In this document: positions 42,485 to 50,075 of the stretch, piece after piece
How positions within the stretch are numbered: the stretch's first letter is position 1
How the letters are laid out: each line of letters starts with the position of its first letter
Assembly: GCF_003419895.1 (NCBI RefSeq)
Contig: NZ_QPMM01000006.1
Coordinates: 124,001-188,000, forward strand
From: Chitinophaga silvatica
GTDB taxonomy: Bacteria; Bacteroidota; Bacteroidia; Chitinophagales; Chitinophagaceae
Reading direction: 5' to 3'
DNA: 64,000 nucleotides
The notes under the pieces: model-generated
What the model saw: the letters and a program-made list of their open reading frames with translations, nothing else
What the model was told of the DNA's origin: nothing
Database searches by the model: none
Program-made: the position numbers and the translations under genes

Positions 42485-43675
42485 ATGAATAACAGGCAAC
42501 TTTTTTTGCAGCATGTGGCACAAACTTCTGATGCTCCTTTAGCATTGGAAATTGTGAAAGCAGAGGGAATGTATATGTGGGATGTAAACAACAAAAAATA
42601 CCTTGATCTTATCGCAGGTATCAGCGTTTGCAATATGGGGCATTGCCATCCTGCTGTTGTAAAAGCAGTGCAGGACCAGGTGCAGCAATACATGCATTTA
42701 TTGGTGTATGGCGAATTTGTGCAGTCACCTCAGGTAGCATATGCTACCCTGCTTACCAAACATCTTCCGGAGACTTTGAACTGTGTGTATTTTACAAATT
42801 CAGGAGCAGAAGCAGTTGAAGGAGCTATGAAACTGGCCAAACGTTTTACCGGCAGAACTGAAATAGCATCGTTTAATCGCAGTTACCATGGCTCTACTCA
42901 GGGAGCTTTGAGCATTTTGGGTGATGAATATTGGCGTAATGCCTACCGCCCTCTCCTACCAGGAATCAGGCGATTAACCTACAACGACTTTGAATCACTG
43001 AATGAAATTACTACCGATACAGCTGCTGTTATCGCCGAGAGTGTGCAGGCGGAAGGAGGAGTAAATGCTCCACAACGGGAATGGTTACACGCACTCAGAA
43101 ACCGTTGTACTGAAACCGGCGCATTATTGATCCTGGATGAGATCCAGTGCGGATTTGGTAGAAATGGATCGTTATGGGCATTTCAGCAATTTGATATAGT
43201 TCCCGATATCCTGCTTCTGGGTAAGGCATTGGGTGGTGGTATGCCTATGGGGGCCTTTATCGCCAATAAAGAAATAATGTGGTCATTAACCAATAGCCCT
43301 GTATTAGGCCATATCACTACGTTTGGAGGACATCCGGTTAACTGTGCAGCTGGACTGGCAGCTTTTGAAGCTTTACTCGAATCCAATCTTATTAGTGTAG
43401 TAAAAGAAAAAGAAACGCTCTTTCTGCAACACCTCAAACACCCTGTAATCAAAGCTGTGCGATCTGTAGGCTTAATGATTGCTGTTGAATTTGAGAACTT
43501 CGAAACTAATAAAAAAGTAATCGACTATTGTATTAGCAAAGGAGTATTAACCGATTGGTTTTTATTTGCTGCAGAATGTATGCGAATTGTTCCGCCATTA
43601 ATTATTACTCCCGAAGAAATTAAATGGGCGTGCAGTATAATTTGTGAGGCTGCTGAGTTTCACGCAAAGGGCTAA
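42485..43675 (+). CDS. Class III PLP-dependent aminotransferase, acetylornithine-type (396 aa)
   Basis: Transfers an amino group with pyridoxal phosphate. The PLP-binding Lys247 is in LLLGKALGGGMPMG; LILDEIQCGFGRNG gives the Asp that contacts the pyridine nitrogen, and YFTNSGAEAVEGAMKLAKR the phosphate site. The fold-type I class III family includes acetylornithine, ornithine and 4-aminobutyrate aminotransferases; the substrate cannot be fixed here, and no arg genes are neighbours. The C terminus (EFHAKG) is encoded by the left arm of a repeat element, which also supplies the stop codon, so the original end may have been replaced. Confidence 0.92.
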   Translation: MNNRQLFLQHVAQTSDAPLALEIVKAEGMYMWDVNNKKYLDLIAGISVCNMGHCHPAVVKAVQDQVQQYMHLLVYGEFVQSPQVAYATLLTKHLPETLNCVYFTNSGAEAVEGAMKLAKRFTGRTEIASFNRSYHGSTQGALSILGDEYWRNAYRPLLPGIRRLTYNDFESLNEITTDTAAVIAESVQAEGGVNAPQREWLHALRNRCTETGALLILDEIQCGFGRNGSLWAFQQFDIVPDILLLGKALGGGMPMGAFIANKEIMWSLTNSPVLGHITTFGGHPVNCAAGLAAFEALLESNLISVVKEKETLFLQHLKHPVIKAVRSVGLMIAVEFENFETNKKVIDYCISKGVLTDWFLFAAECMRIVPPLIITPEEIKWACSIICEAAEFHAKG

Positions 43676-43766
43676 AGGAAGCAAAGAAAATAGGAGGTAA
43701 ATATTATAGTGTAGATGTCTGTCAGCTACAAAATCCTTAATATTAATCTTTGCGTTTCTGCGAAAA
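43658..43766. repeat. Inverted-repeat element C (CGCAAAG/ATTAATATTAAGG family)
   Basis: About 109 bp. The left end (TTTCACGCAAAGGGCTAAAG) is inside the aminotransferase 3' end; the right end reads CCTTAATATTAATCTTTGCG then TTTCTGCGAAA. Read in reverse complement, the right end closely matches the left arm of element B (CGCAGAGATTAATATTAAGG). The two arms of C pair only imperfectly. It fills the gap to the convergent DUF5686 gene. Confidence 0.75.
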
Positions 43767-43777
43767 AATGTATTTAC

Positions 43778-46297
43778 TTAGAATTGTAACTTAAAGCTGC
43801 CAAATACGCCAAATCGCTTGCTGGCAGGCTCACCGGTGACTTCATCAGGTGTTACGCGCCAGATGAAGTCAACCCTGAGGAATTTAAAGATATTTTCTAC
43901 GCCGGTACCTAGCTCCAGGTACGGATTTCCTTCCAGTGTTTTAAACGGAAAACCATTGTATAGGTTGAGATTTTTATTGGCATTGGATAAAGAACCAATA
44001 ACACCTTTGGCAGTCCAGAATTGGCGCCATTTTAATTTTTTGATAAGGGGAATATAAGTAAATATACCATTGCCGATTGTATGTTCTACATTGAAACCGG
44101 CATATTGATCACTGATGAACTCAAATCTGTTCATCATGTTAAAAGCATATTTGTTATAATAATAGATCTCATTTCCTGGATGTACTTCAAGTGAAGTATA
44201 AGGCACTGTTCCGAAAATTTTCCCACCAAAAACATTATAATAGAAAGATCCGAAAGGAGGTAATTTAAAATAATCAGAAACCCCAAAGCTTACTTTCTGG
44301 TATTGTTGTCCGCTTTGTGCGATTCCCGGAATACCTGCTGCCAGCTTCAGTTCTGCAATTGGATATTTACTACCTAAACTGATACGGTAATAGTTGCCTT
44401 CCAGGAATTTTTCCTGAAACGCATACCTGATTTTTACTTCTACTTCCGTAGTGGTAAGCGGGTCTTGTCCATTCGCATTTTTCGGATAATAAGCAGATGT
44501 TGGTAATGGATCATATGGTCTCACCTGTTTGTGAATCAGAGAAAGTTGATGAGAAAAACCACTATAATATTCTTTAAAAAATTCGAATCGTTTTTCATCA
44601 ACCATCAGGAATTTCTGAGGTACCCCATTCTTTCTGATTGCCAGTGTAAATATGTTATCTGTTCCAACTTCATCATAATAGTGAGTACCATTATCCAGAT
44701 CTTTTGTGTAGGCGGCATATAAATAAGTACGTGGATGCTTTTTCAACAACCAGAGCGCCGACATTTTTCCTTTATACACTTTATCGCCAAATCCGTATGC
44801 CAGGTAGCCATACAGATAAATATTTTTATTGAATTGAGGAGTAGTTCCTAAATCCAGTCTTAACCTGAAACCTTCGAGCCTATTTTGAGAAAACAGATAA
44901 TAGTATGGGCCCCACTCAATTGGACCTATAGGTTTATAGCCAGTGGCGAGGAATTTAATTGTATTGCTGTATGTTTTGAACAGCGGCATTTTTTGGAGGG
45001 TATCTACCATTTTATAAATACCTTCTTCATTTCTGCTGAGGTCTTCAGGCCTGTTATCTACCCAGAAAGATTCTTTTCTGATACGTGCACTATCCAGTAC
45101 AACTATATTTTCAGGATATTTTCTGTCGCCAAAGATATTGGTAGCAGAAGTATCGTTGGTAATAACATCGCTATATGTAGTGGTTTTACGGCCTATGAAG
45201 TCGAAGTTCTTGCCGGGTCTTGGACTTGGGGCCCAGAAATCGGCGATAAACTTATCCTTAAAGAGGAACCAGGAGCTATCGGGCAGTTGTCTGAATTCCT
45301 GTACCATACTAATACGGTGAACGAAGTTGATATTAGCGTCTTTAGGAACCGAAAGAGTGGTTTTATAAACTGCGTAGGTAGTATCGTGTACCCATAGGTC
45401 ACCGATAAAAGTATTTTCCCCTTTACGTTTAGGCGTAAAGTTTAGTTTGATAAACCTTTGCCCGCTGATGTATTGGGTATCTGCAATGGAATAGTCGTAG
45501 TAGAAAGAGCCATTGTGATGGATAGGGCTTACAAATTGTTTGTCGAAAACGGGGATGAAATTATCGTAGATGTTTATATTTTGATACATACCTCCCAGGA
45601 ATTTGGTAACGCTTTCATTATCAATTCCTGAAGTGCGTGCAGCTTTAATAACTTCTTTTGTTTTGCGGGGATTGGATTGAAAATAATAATCAGATAGTGT
45701 TTCTGTGAGGAAGATGGGCAGGAATGGCTTGTCTTCCGATGTGCTGTCTATATTTTCGAGAATAAAGGCAAATGGTTTGGTAAATCTGTTTTTACCAAGT
45801 TTTTCTTTATTCAGGTTTTTCATATCCAGTTCCAACTTATTATAGACCTCATACTTATAGCTATTGAGCTTATTGTAGTTATTTTCTGGCTTATGTTTGA
45901 TGATTTGCCGGAGCAGGATCAGGCCCCAGTTGACATTTGCTTTCACTTCATGAACGCGTAGAGAAACATCAGAGCGGGTTACTTCAAAGTTGATGGTTTG
46001 TTCTTTACGGGATTTGTCGACTGGTAAAATGAGGAGATTGTATCCCATTACCCGTACCAGTATGGAATCGGATGGGATAACATTTAATTCGAATAAGTAT
46101 TTGCCTTCTGCATTACTAACCATTCCGGTTTGAGTATGTACAAACTGGAGGGTTGCGAAAGGGATAATTTCCTGGGAATGAGCATCTTTAACAATCCCAC
46201 TGATCTTATATTGCTGTGCCCACAGGCACTGGCTCCAAACGCTTATACCGATAAATAATACTAATATTCTATTCCAGGCAACCATAATCTTCGACAA
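43778..46297 (-). CDS. DUF5686 outer-membrane protein with carboxypeptidase-regulatory domain (839 aa)
   Basis: A predicted surface/outer-membrane protein. The signal peptide ends near LWAQQ. A CarbopepD-reg-like domain (about 28-115, KISGIVKDAHSQEIIPFATLQF) is followed by the long DUF5686 region. Segments KLNSYKYEVYNKLELDMKN and YDYSIADTQYISGQRFIKLNFTPKRKGENTFIGDLWVHDTTYAVYK are characteristic. The C-terminal half looks like a beta-barrel and ends FGVFGSFKLQF. Family members are abundant in Bacteroidota, often multi-copy, and of unknown function. No TonB box or plug is seen. Promoter elements are not clear; a divergent operator-like site lies 96 bp upstream. Confidence 0.88.
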   Translation of the reverse strand: MSKIMVAWNRILVLFIGISVWSQCLWAQQYKISGIVKDAHSQEIIPFATLQFVHTQTGMVSNAEGKYLFELNVIPSDSILVRVMGYNLLILPVDKSRKEQTINFEVTRSDVSLRVHEVKANVNWGLILLRQIIKHKPENNYNKLNSYKYEVYNKLELDMKNLNKEKLGKNRFTKPFAFILENIDSTSEDKPFLPIFLTETLSDYYFQSNPRKTKEVIKAARTSGIDNESVTKFLGGMYQNINIYDNFIPVFDKQFVSPIHHNGSFYYDYSIADTQYISGQRFIKLNFTPKRKGENTFIGDLWVHDTTYAVYKTTLSVPKDANINFVHRISMVQEFRQLPDSSWFLFKDKFIADFWAPSPRPGKNFDFIGRKTTTYSDVITNDTSATNIFGDRKYPENIVVLDSARIRKESFWVDNRPEDLSRNEEGIYKMVDTLQKMPLFKTYSNTIKFLATGYKPIGPIEWGPYYYLFSQNRLEGFRLRLDLGTTPQFNKNIYLYGYLAYGFGDKVYKGKMSALWLLKKHPRTYLYAAYTKDLDNGTHYYDEVGTDNIFTLAIRKNGVPQKFLMVDEKRFEFFKEYYSGFSHQLSLIHKQVRPYDPLPTSAYYPKNANGQDPLTTTEVEVKIRYAFQEKFLEGNYYRISLGSKYPIAELKLAAGIPGIAQSGQQYQKVSFGVSDYFKLPPFGSFYYNVFGGKIFGTVPYTSLEVHPGNEIYYYNKYAFNMMNRFEFISDQYAGFNVEHTIGNGIFTYIPLIKKLKWRQFWTAKGVIGSLSNANKNLNLYNGFPFKTLEGNPYLELGTGVENIFKFLRVDFIWRVTPDEVTGEPASKRFGVFGSFKLQF

Positions 46298-46392
46298 TAT
46301 TATAGTATTTATCCCGATTCTTTATACTGGTAACCTGAAGGAAACGTAGTTATAAAGAAAAATTATATTTTGAATTATCAGATTTTGTTTTA

Positions 46393-46409
46393 GCTTTGTA
46401 TTGCAAAGT
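46393..46409. promoter_or_regulatory. Operator-like palindrome 1 (GCTTTG-n5-CAAAGT)
   Basis: GCTTTGTATTGCAAAGT has inverted arms CTTTG and CAAAG with a 5-nt spacer and is followed by GCTTTTT. It sits 10 bp before the ATG of the 212-aa membrane protein. The same layout recurs at 47379-47395, so it is a good candidate binding site for the winged-helix regulator encoded between them. Confidence 0.6.
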
Positions 46410-46418
46410 GCTTTTTAT

Positions 46419-47057
46419 ATGAATGATCAACAACATCTCGAAGCAATAACAGACATTAAACGCATAATGGAAAGGAGCAGCCGATTCATATCCTTGAGTG
46501 GATTGAGTGGGGTATGTGCAGGCATTTGCGGTTTAGTTGGTGCCTATATTGCCAAACTGATGTTTGAAGCCTATTATGACCGCTGGACGCAGCGAAATGG
46601 GTACAACGATGCCGATTTCCAGTCATTAAAGCTTAACCTGATCTTACTGGGGCTGGGTGTTTTGCTGGCAGCTTTGGGAAGCGGTGCCTTTTTCACACTG
46701 AGAAGAGTTAAACGCATGAAGGTATCCCTCTGGGATCTTAGTGCCAGGAAATTGCTGATCAACATGATGATCCCCTTGGGAGTTGGAGGTATTTTTATTG
46801 CAGGGTTAATTTATAATCATGTGGATGCATTGGTAGCCCCGGCATCTCTGGTTTTTTATGGCCTTGCATTGATCAATACCAGTAAGTACACTTTTTCCGA
46901 TGTTCGTTACTTAGGGATATGTGAAACGGCAGTAGGATTGATAAATCTTTTCTTTTTGCGTAAAGGCCTGTATTTTTGGGCTTTAGGTTTCGGGTTATTA
47001 CACATCGTCTATGGCATTCTGATGTGGTGGAAGTACGAACGAAAACTGTCGCTTTAA
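46419..47057 (+). CDS. Multi-pass membrane protein of unknown function, first gene of the CreD cluster (212 aa)
   Basis: About six hydrophobic segments follow an N-terminal cytoplasmic helix (MNDQQHLEAITDIKRIMERSSRF). ATG at 46419 is preferred over an in-frame TTG 18 bp upstream, which would lie inside the operator-like palindrome. It starts the unit that continues with the winged-helix regulator (8 bp gap) and CreD. No family is recognised. It may be a sensor or an envelope protein controlled by the same regulator; that is inference from linkage. Confidence 0.82.
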   Translation: MNDQQHLEAITDIKRIMERSSRFISLSGLSGVCAGICGLVGAYIAKLMFEAYYDRWTQRNGYNDADFQSLKLNLILLGLGVLLAALGSGAFFTLRRVKRMKVSLWDLSARKLLINMMIPLGVGGIFIAGLIYNHVDALVAPASLVFYGLALINTSKYTFSDVRYLGICETAVGLINLFFLRKGLYFWALGFGLLHIVYGILMWWKYERKLSL

Positions 47058-47065
47058 TTTTTATC

Positions 47066-47362
47066 ATGAACCCGATAGGTAATTTAAATAAGATTTTTGA
47101 AAGCCGTATCCGACTTGGTGTTATGAGCATCCTAATGGTAAATGAAGAGGTGAATTTCAATGATCTGAAACAGATGTTGGAAGTAACAGATGGAAATCTG
47201 GCCTCTCATCTCAATACCCTTGAAGAGAACGGTTATCTCAAAGTGCATAAGGGCTTTATTGGTCGAAAAACCAATACCACCTATGCAATTACTCCCGCTG
47301 GTGAAAAAGCCTTTAAAGGCCATTTAGCAGCATTGGAGCATATGATCAAATTCACACGTTAA
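47066..47362 (+). CDS. Winged-helix transcriptional regulator, HTH_34/ArsR-like (98 aa)
   Basis: Compact winged-helix DNA-binding protein. MNPIGNLNKIFESRIRLGVMSILMVNEEVNFNDLKQMLEVTDGNLASHLNTLEENGYLKVHKGFIGRKTNTTYAITPAG holds the helix-turn-helix (FNDLKQMLEVTDGNLASHLNTLEENGYL) and wing (VHKGFIGRKTNTTYAI). ATG at 47066 gives the normal length; a longer frame starting within the previous gene was rejected. It is the probable repressor/regulator for the operon, since matching palindromes lie before the first membrane gene and before creD. HTH_34 regulators next to CreD are a recurring pairing in Bacteroidota. Confidence 0.92.
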   Translation: MNPIGNLNKIFESRIRLGVMSILMVNEEVNFNDLKQMLEVTDGNLASHLNTLEENGYLKVHKGFIGRKTNTTYAITPAGEKAFKGHLAALEHMIKFTR

Positions 47363-47378
47363 TTTTTTTTGTCTTTAT

Positions 47379-47395
47379 ACTTTGAAATACAAAGT
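47379..47395. promoter_or_regulatory. Operator-like palindrome 2 (ACTTTG-n5-CAAAGT) before creD
   Basis: ACTTTGAAATACAAAGT is a 17-bp site with perfect 6-bp arms and a 5-nt spacer, followed by ACTTTT. It ends 18 bp before the creD ATG and matches the site at 46393-46409 in arms, spacing and trailing CTTTT. Confidence 0.65.
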
Positions 47396-47413
47396 ACTTT
47401 TAAAAAATAAATT

Positions 47414-48745
47414 ATGGAACCTTCAACAAACCCTCCCCGTTCATTTTTTGATATCAATAGCTATGCAATCAAAGCATTTATAATTGTAGTTCTTGTTTTG
47501 GTGCTGCTTATACCAACAACAATGGTAGACAGCATCATCCGGGAACGGAACAACAGACAGGAAGAAGTTACCGAACAGATTTCCCACAGCTGGGGAAAAG
47601 AACAACAGGTAACCGGCCCCGTAATCGCTATCCCATATCTGGGAGATACTACAAAAACACAGTATGCCTATATTCTGCCCGAGAATCTTAGAATCAATGG
47701 GGAAATAATCCCCGAAAAACTTCGCCGTGGAATTTTTAGTGTAGCCGTTTATAATGCAAAACTTCAGCTCAGTGGTAACTTTAGCTCAGATGCCTTCAAC
47801 AGTTTATCTGTTTCTCCTTCCGCCCTTAACTGGCAAAAAGCAGTGTTACTCATTGAGCTGACTGATTTGAATGGCATTGGCAACCAGGTAGTGCTCAATT
47901 GGAACGACAAAAAACTACAGTTTAACCCCAATAGCTTGCCTGAAGGACCATTTAGCAGCAGTATCCAGGCTCCTTTTCCAATGAGCCCCGGAGATACTGC
48001 CGCATTAAATGGAAACTTTAATTTCGATCTGAAATTCCGTGGGTCTCAATCCGTTAAATTCTCTCCTATCGGTAAAACAACCAAAGTAGCGCTTAATTCG
48101 AGCTGGACTAACCCATCTTTCGATGAAGCGTTTCCACCTGCCACCAGGCGGGTTGATGAAAATGGCTTTGCGGCCACATGGGAAGCCCAGCATCTCAACC
48201 GCAGTTTCCCACAGGCATGGGTAGGTGATAAATTTAATATTCATGCTTCCGACTTCGGAGTGAAACTTTTTCTTCCTACGGAAGTCTATCAAATGTCGAC
48301 CCGCGCAATTAAGTATGCCATTCTTATCATTGGGTTAACATTTTTGATTTTCTATTTCCTTGAATTAAGTCAACGCCTGGCCCTTCATCCATTGCAGTAT
48401 ACCCTTATAGGACTGGCTTTATGCATTTTTTACACATTACTGATCTCTATTTCAGAACAAATTAACTTTATGTTAGCGTACCTTATAGCTAGTGTACTAA
48501 CAATAGGACTGATTGTTGTATATACGGCAGCTGCATTAAGAAGTAAACGTATTGGAATTACTATTGGCGTGGCCTTAGCTTTGCTTTACGGATTTATATT
48601 TGTAGTTATTAGTGCCGACGATCAGGCATTATTGATGGGTAGTCTTGGTCTTTTCCTTATTCTTGCAGTTGTAATGTATGTTAGTACCAAAATTAACTGG
48701 CAACAGTTAGGAAACAAAACAAACAATAAGAGTATTATTCATTAA
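47414..48745 (+). CDS. creD: CreD-family inner-membrane protein (443 aa)
   Basis: CreD proteins maintain envelope integrity; in other bacteria creD is induced through the CreBC system and affects beta-lactam and colicin phenotypes. The architecture fits: one N-terminal helix (about 17-37), a large periplasmic domain (about 40-300), then roughly six C-terminal helices. The start of the family is seen in YAIKAFIIVVLVLVLLIPTTMVDSIIRERNNRQ and the membrane part in IKYAILIIGLTFLIFYFLEL. Length is standard. Regulation here is probably through the winged-helix protein upstream rather than CreBC, of which there is no trace. DgkA follows 12 bp later. Confidence 0.94.
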   Translation: MEPSTNPPRSFFDINSYAIKAFIIVVLVLVLLIPTTMVDSIIRERNNRQEEVTEQISHSWGKEQQVTGPVIAIPYLGDTTKTQYAYILPENLRINGEIIPEKLRRGIFSVAVYNAKLQLSGNFSSDAFNSLSVSPSALNWQKAVLLIELTDLNGIGNQVVLNWNDKKLQFNPNSLPEGPFSSSIQAPFPMSPGDTAALNGNFNFDLKFRGSQSVKFSPIGKTTKVALNSSWTNPSFDEAFPPATRRVDENGFAATWEAQHLNRSFPQAWVGDKFNIHASDFGVKLFLPTEVYQMSTRAIKYAILIIGLTFLIFYFLELSQRLALHPLQYTLIGLALCIFYTLLISISEQINFMLAYLIASVLTIGLIVVYTAAALRSKRIGITIGVALALLYGFIFVVISADDQALLMGSLGLFLILAVVMYVSTKINWQQLGNKTNNKSIIH

Positions 48746-48756
48746 TAGTAATTATA

Positions 48757-49137
48757 ATGGTTCGTTCTTATATCAGCAAACGGGTGGCTAGTTTTGGCTA
48801 TGCATTCAATGGAATTGCTGCTTTTGTAAAAAGTGAGGCGCATGCTAAAATTCATGTTATTGCAACGCTTGTAGTAATTGCAGCCGGTTGCTGGTATAAG
48901 ATTACCAAAGTAGAATGGCTGTTTATTATTCTGGCTATTGCAGTGGTTTTTATTACTGAAATGCTGAATACGACAGTAGAGAAAATGATGGATCATTTAT
49001 CTCCGGATTATCACCCCAATATTAAGTTTATCAAAGATGTAGCTGCAGGAGCAGTATTAATAGGGGCTATAGCAGCAGCAATAATCGGGGCTGTCATATT
49101 TATTCCCTATATATTTCCAAATGCAATAAACCTCTAA
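48757..49137 (+). CDS. dgkA: Diacylglycerol/undecaprenol kinase family protein
   Basis: Small three-helix integral membrane kinase that phosphorylates diacylglycerol or undecaprenol. The catalytic signature is ITEMLNTTVEKMMD (Glu68, Asn71, Glu75), and DVAAGAVLIGAIAAA forms the third helix. In Gram-positive and many Bacteroidota members the substrate is undecaprenol, recycling the lipid carrier for cell-wall synthesis; which applies here is unknown. It lies between creD (12 bp before) and the DUF1361 gene (5 bp after), so the three are one unit. Confidence 0.94.
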   Translation: MVRSYISKRVASFGYAFNGIAAFVKSEAHAKIHVIATLVVIAAGCWYKITKVEWLFIILAIAVVFITEMLNTTVEKMMDHLSPDYHPNIKFIKDVAAGAVLIGAIAAAIIGAVIFIPYIFPNAINL

Positions 49138-49141
49138 CCAT

Positions 49142-49837
49142 ATGCAGTTGAAAAATGCTTTTAGAAGAATGATAAGCAAGATTAGAAATTCACAACAGCA
49201 TTATATGCTGCTGGCTTTCGTGTTATTTGGTATGGGGTTGCTCCTGTATAGAATTATTCATACAGGCACGTATTTACGTGCTACTTTGATATGGAATTTG
49301 TTTCTGGCCTATATTCCTTTTGCTATTACAGCCTGGATGGAAAAGCGACCATCTCTACTGCAAAACAGATACAATTGGTATCTCTGTTTTATTGTATGGC
49401 TTTTATTTATACCCAATGCACCATATATTTTAACAGATCTGTTCCACTTGTTTGATGGTGGAGTTCCTGTATGGTATGATCTGTTCCTGATCTTTACATT
49501 TGCCTGGAATGGAATGGTGTTAGGATACCTTTCTATCCGTAGTATGGAAGGTATGTGGAGCCGCCGCCACTCCAGATGGCCATCCTGGTTATTTACCTTA
49601 CCTGTTATGTTCTTATGCTCTTTGGGAGTTTATATAGGAAGATATCTGCGTTATAATAGTTGGGATGTTGTTAAAGATCCTATAACATTACTAAGTGATG
49701 TAAAGGGTATTTTATTGAATCCTGCCGCAAACAGAGGCGCCTGGGCATTTATTGGATGTATGAGCATTTTCCTTTGCATCATGTATCCAATGGTTATTAA
49801 TAGCTTCAGAAGATATAAGCCAGATCATCAAGAGTAA
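49142..49837 (+). CDS. DUF1361 multi-pass membrane protein (231 aa)
   Basis: About six to seven membrane helices. The segment LIWNLFLAYIPFAITAWM, then NRYNWYLCFIVWLLFIPNAPYILTDLFHLFDGGVPVWYDLFLIFTFAWNGMVLGYLS is the DUF1361 hallmark (NAPYxxTDxxHL). Function of the family is unknown. It begins 4 bp after dgkA, so translation is likely coupled. It is the last gene before the tandem terminator repeats at 49848. Confidence 0.9.
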   Translation: MQLKNAFRRMISKIRNSQQHYMLLAFVLFGMGLLLYRIIHTGTYLRATLIWNLFLAYIPFAITAWMEKRPSLLQNRYNWYLCFIVWLLFIPNAPYILTDLFHLFDGGVPVWYDLFLIFTFAWNGMVLGYLSIRSMEGMWSRRHSRWPSWLFTLPVMFLCSLGVYIGRYLRYNSWDVVKDPITLLSDVKGILLNPAANRGAWAFIGCMSIFLCIMYPMVINSFRRYKPDHQE

Positions 49838-49847
49838 ATATATCCTA

Positions 49848-50062
49848 TTATAAAACTAAATCCCTGGCCGGTAATCGATCAGGGATTTTTTTATTGATGA
49901 TAAAAGTTATTGATGGATGTAAATGCCCCTTAAGAAACTAAATCCCTGACCGGTAATCGATCAGGGATTTTTTATTGATGATAAAAGTTGTTGAAAGATG
50001 TATATGCCCCTTATAAAACTAAAATCCCTGATCAATTTCTGATCAGGGATTTTATATAATTG
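49848..50062. repeat. Three tandem terminator units (81-82 bp period)
   Basis: Units start at 49848, 49930 and 50011; units 1 and 2 are nearly identical over 81-82 bp. Each contains an AAATCCCTG/CAGGGATTT hairpin (arms 49858-49867 with 49879-49888; 49940-49949 with 49961-49970; 50021-50034 with 50040-50053) followed by a T run in units 1 and 2. The third unit has a different loop and a longer, perfect 14-bp stem. It separates the convergent DUF1361 and propeller/barrel genes. Confidence 0.9.
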
Positions 50063-50075
50063 ATACTAACTATTT

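Noticed and set aside
46976..47065. Longer start of the winged-helix regulator inside the previous gene
   Set aside because: The extra 30 residues overlap the membrane protein in another frame and lack HTH features; ATG at 47066 fits the family length.
49848..50062. Possible CRISPR array (three direct repeats)
   Set aside because: Units are 81-82 bp with conserved spacers and hairpins plus T runs, which is a duplicated terminator and not repeat-spacer structure. No cas gene is near.
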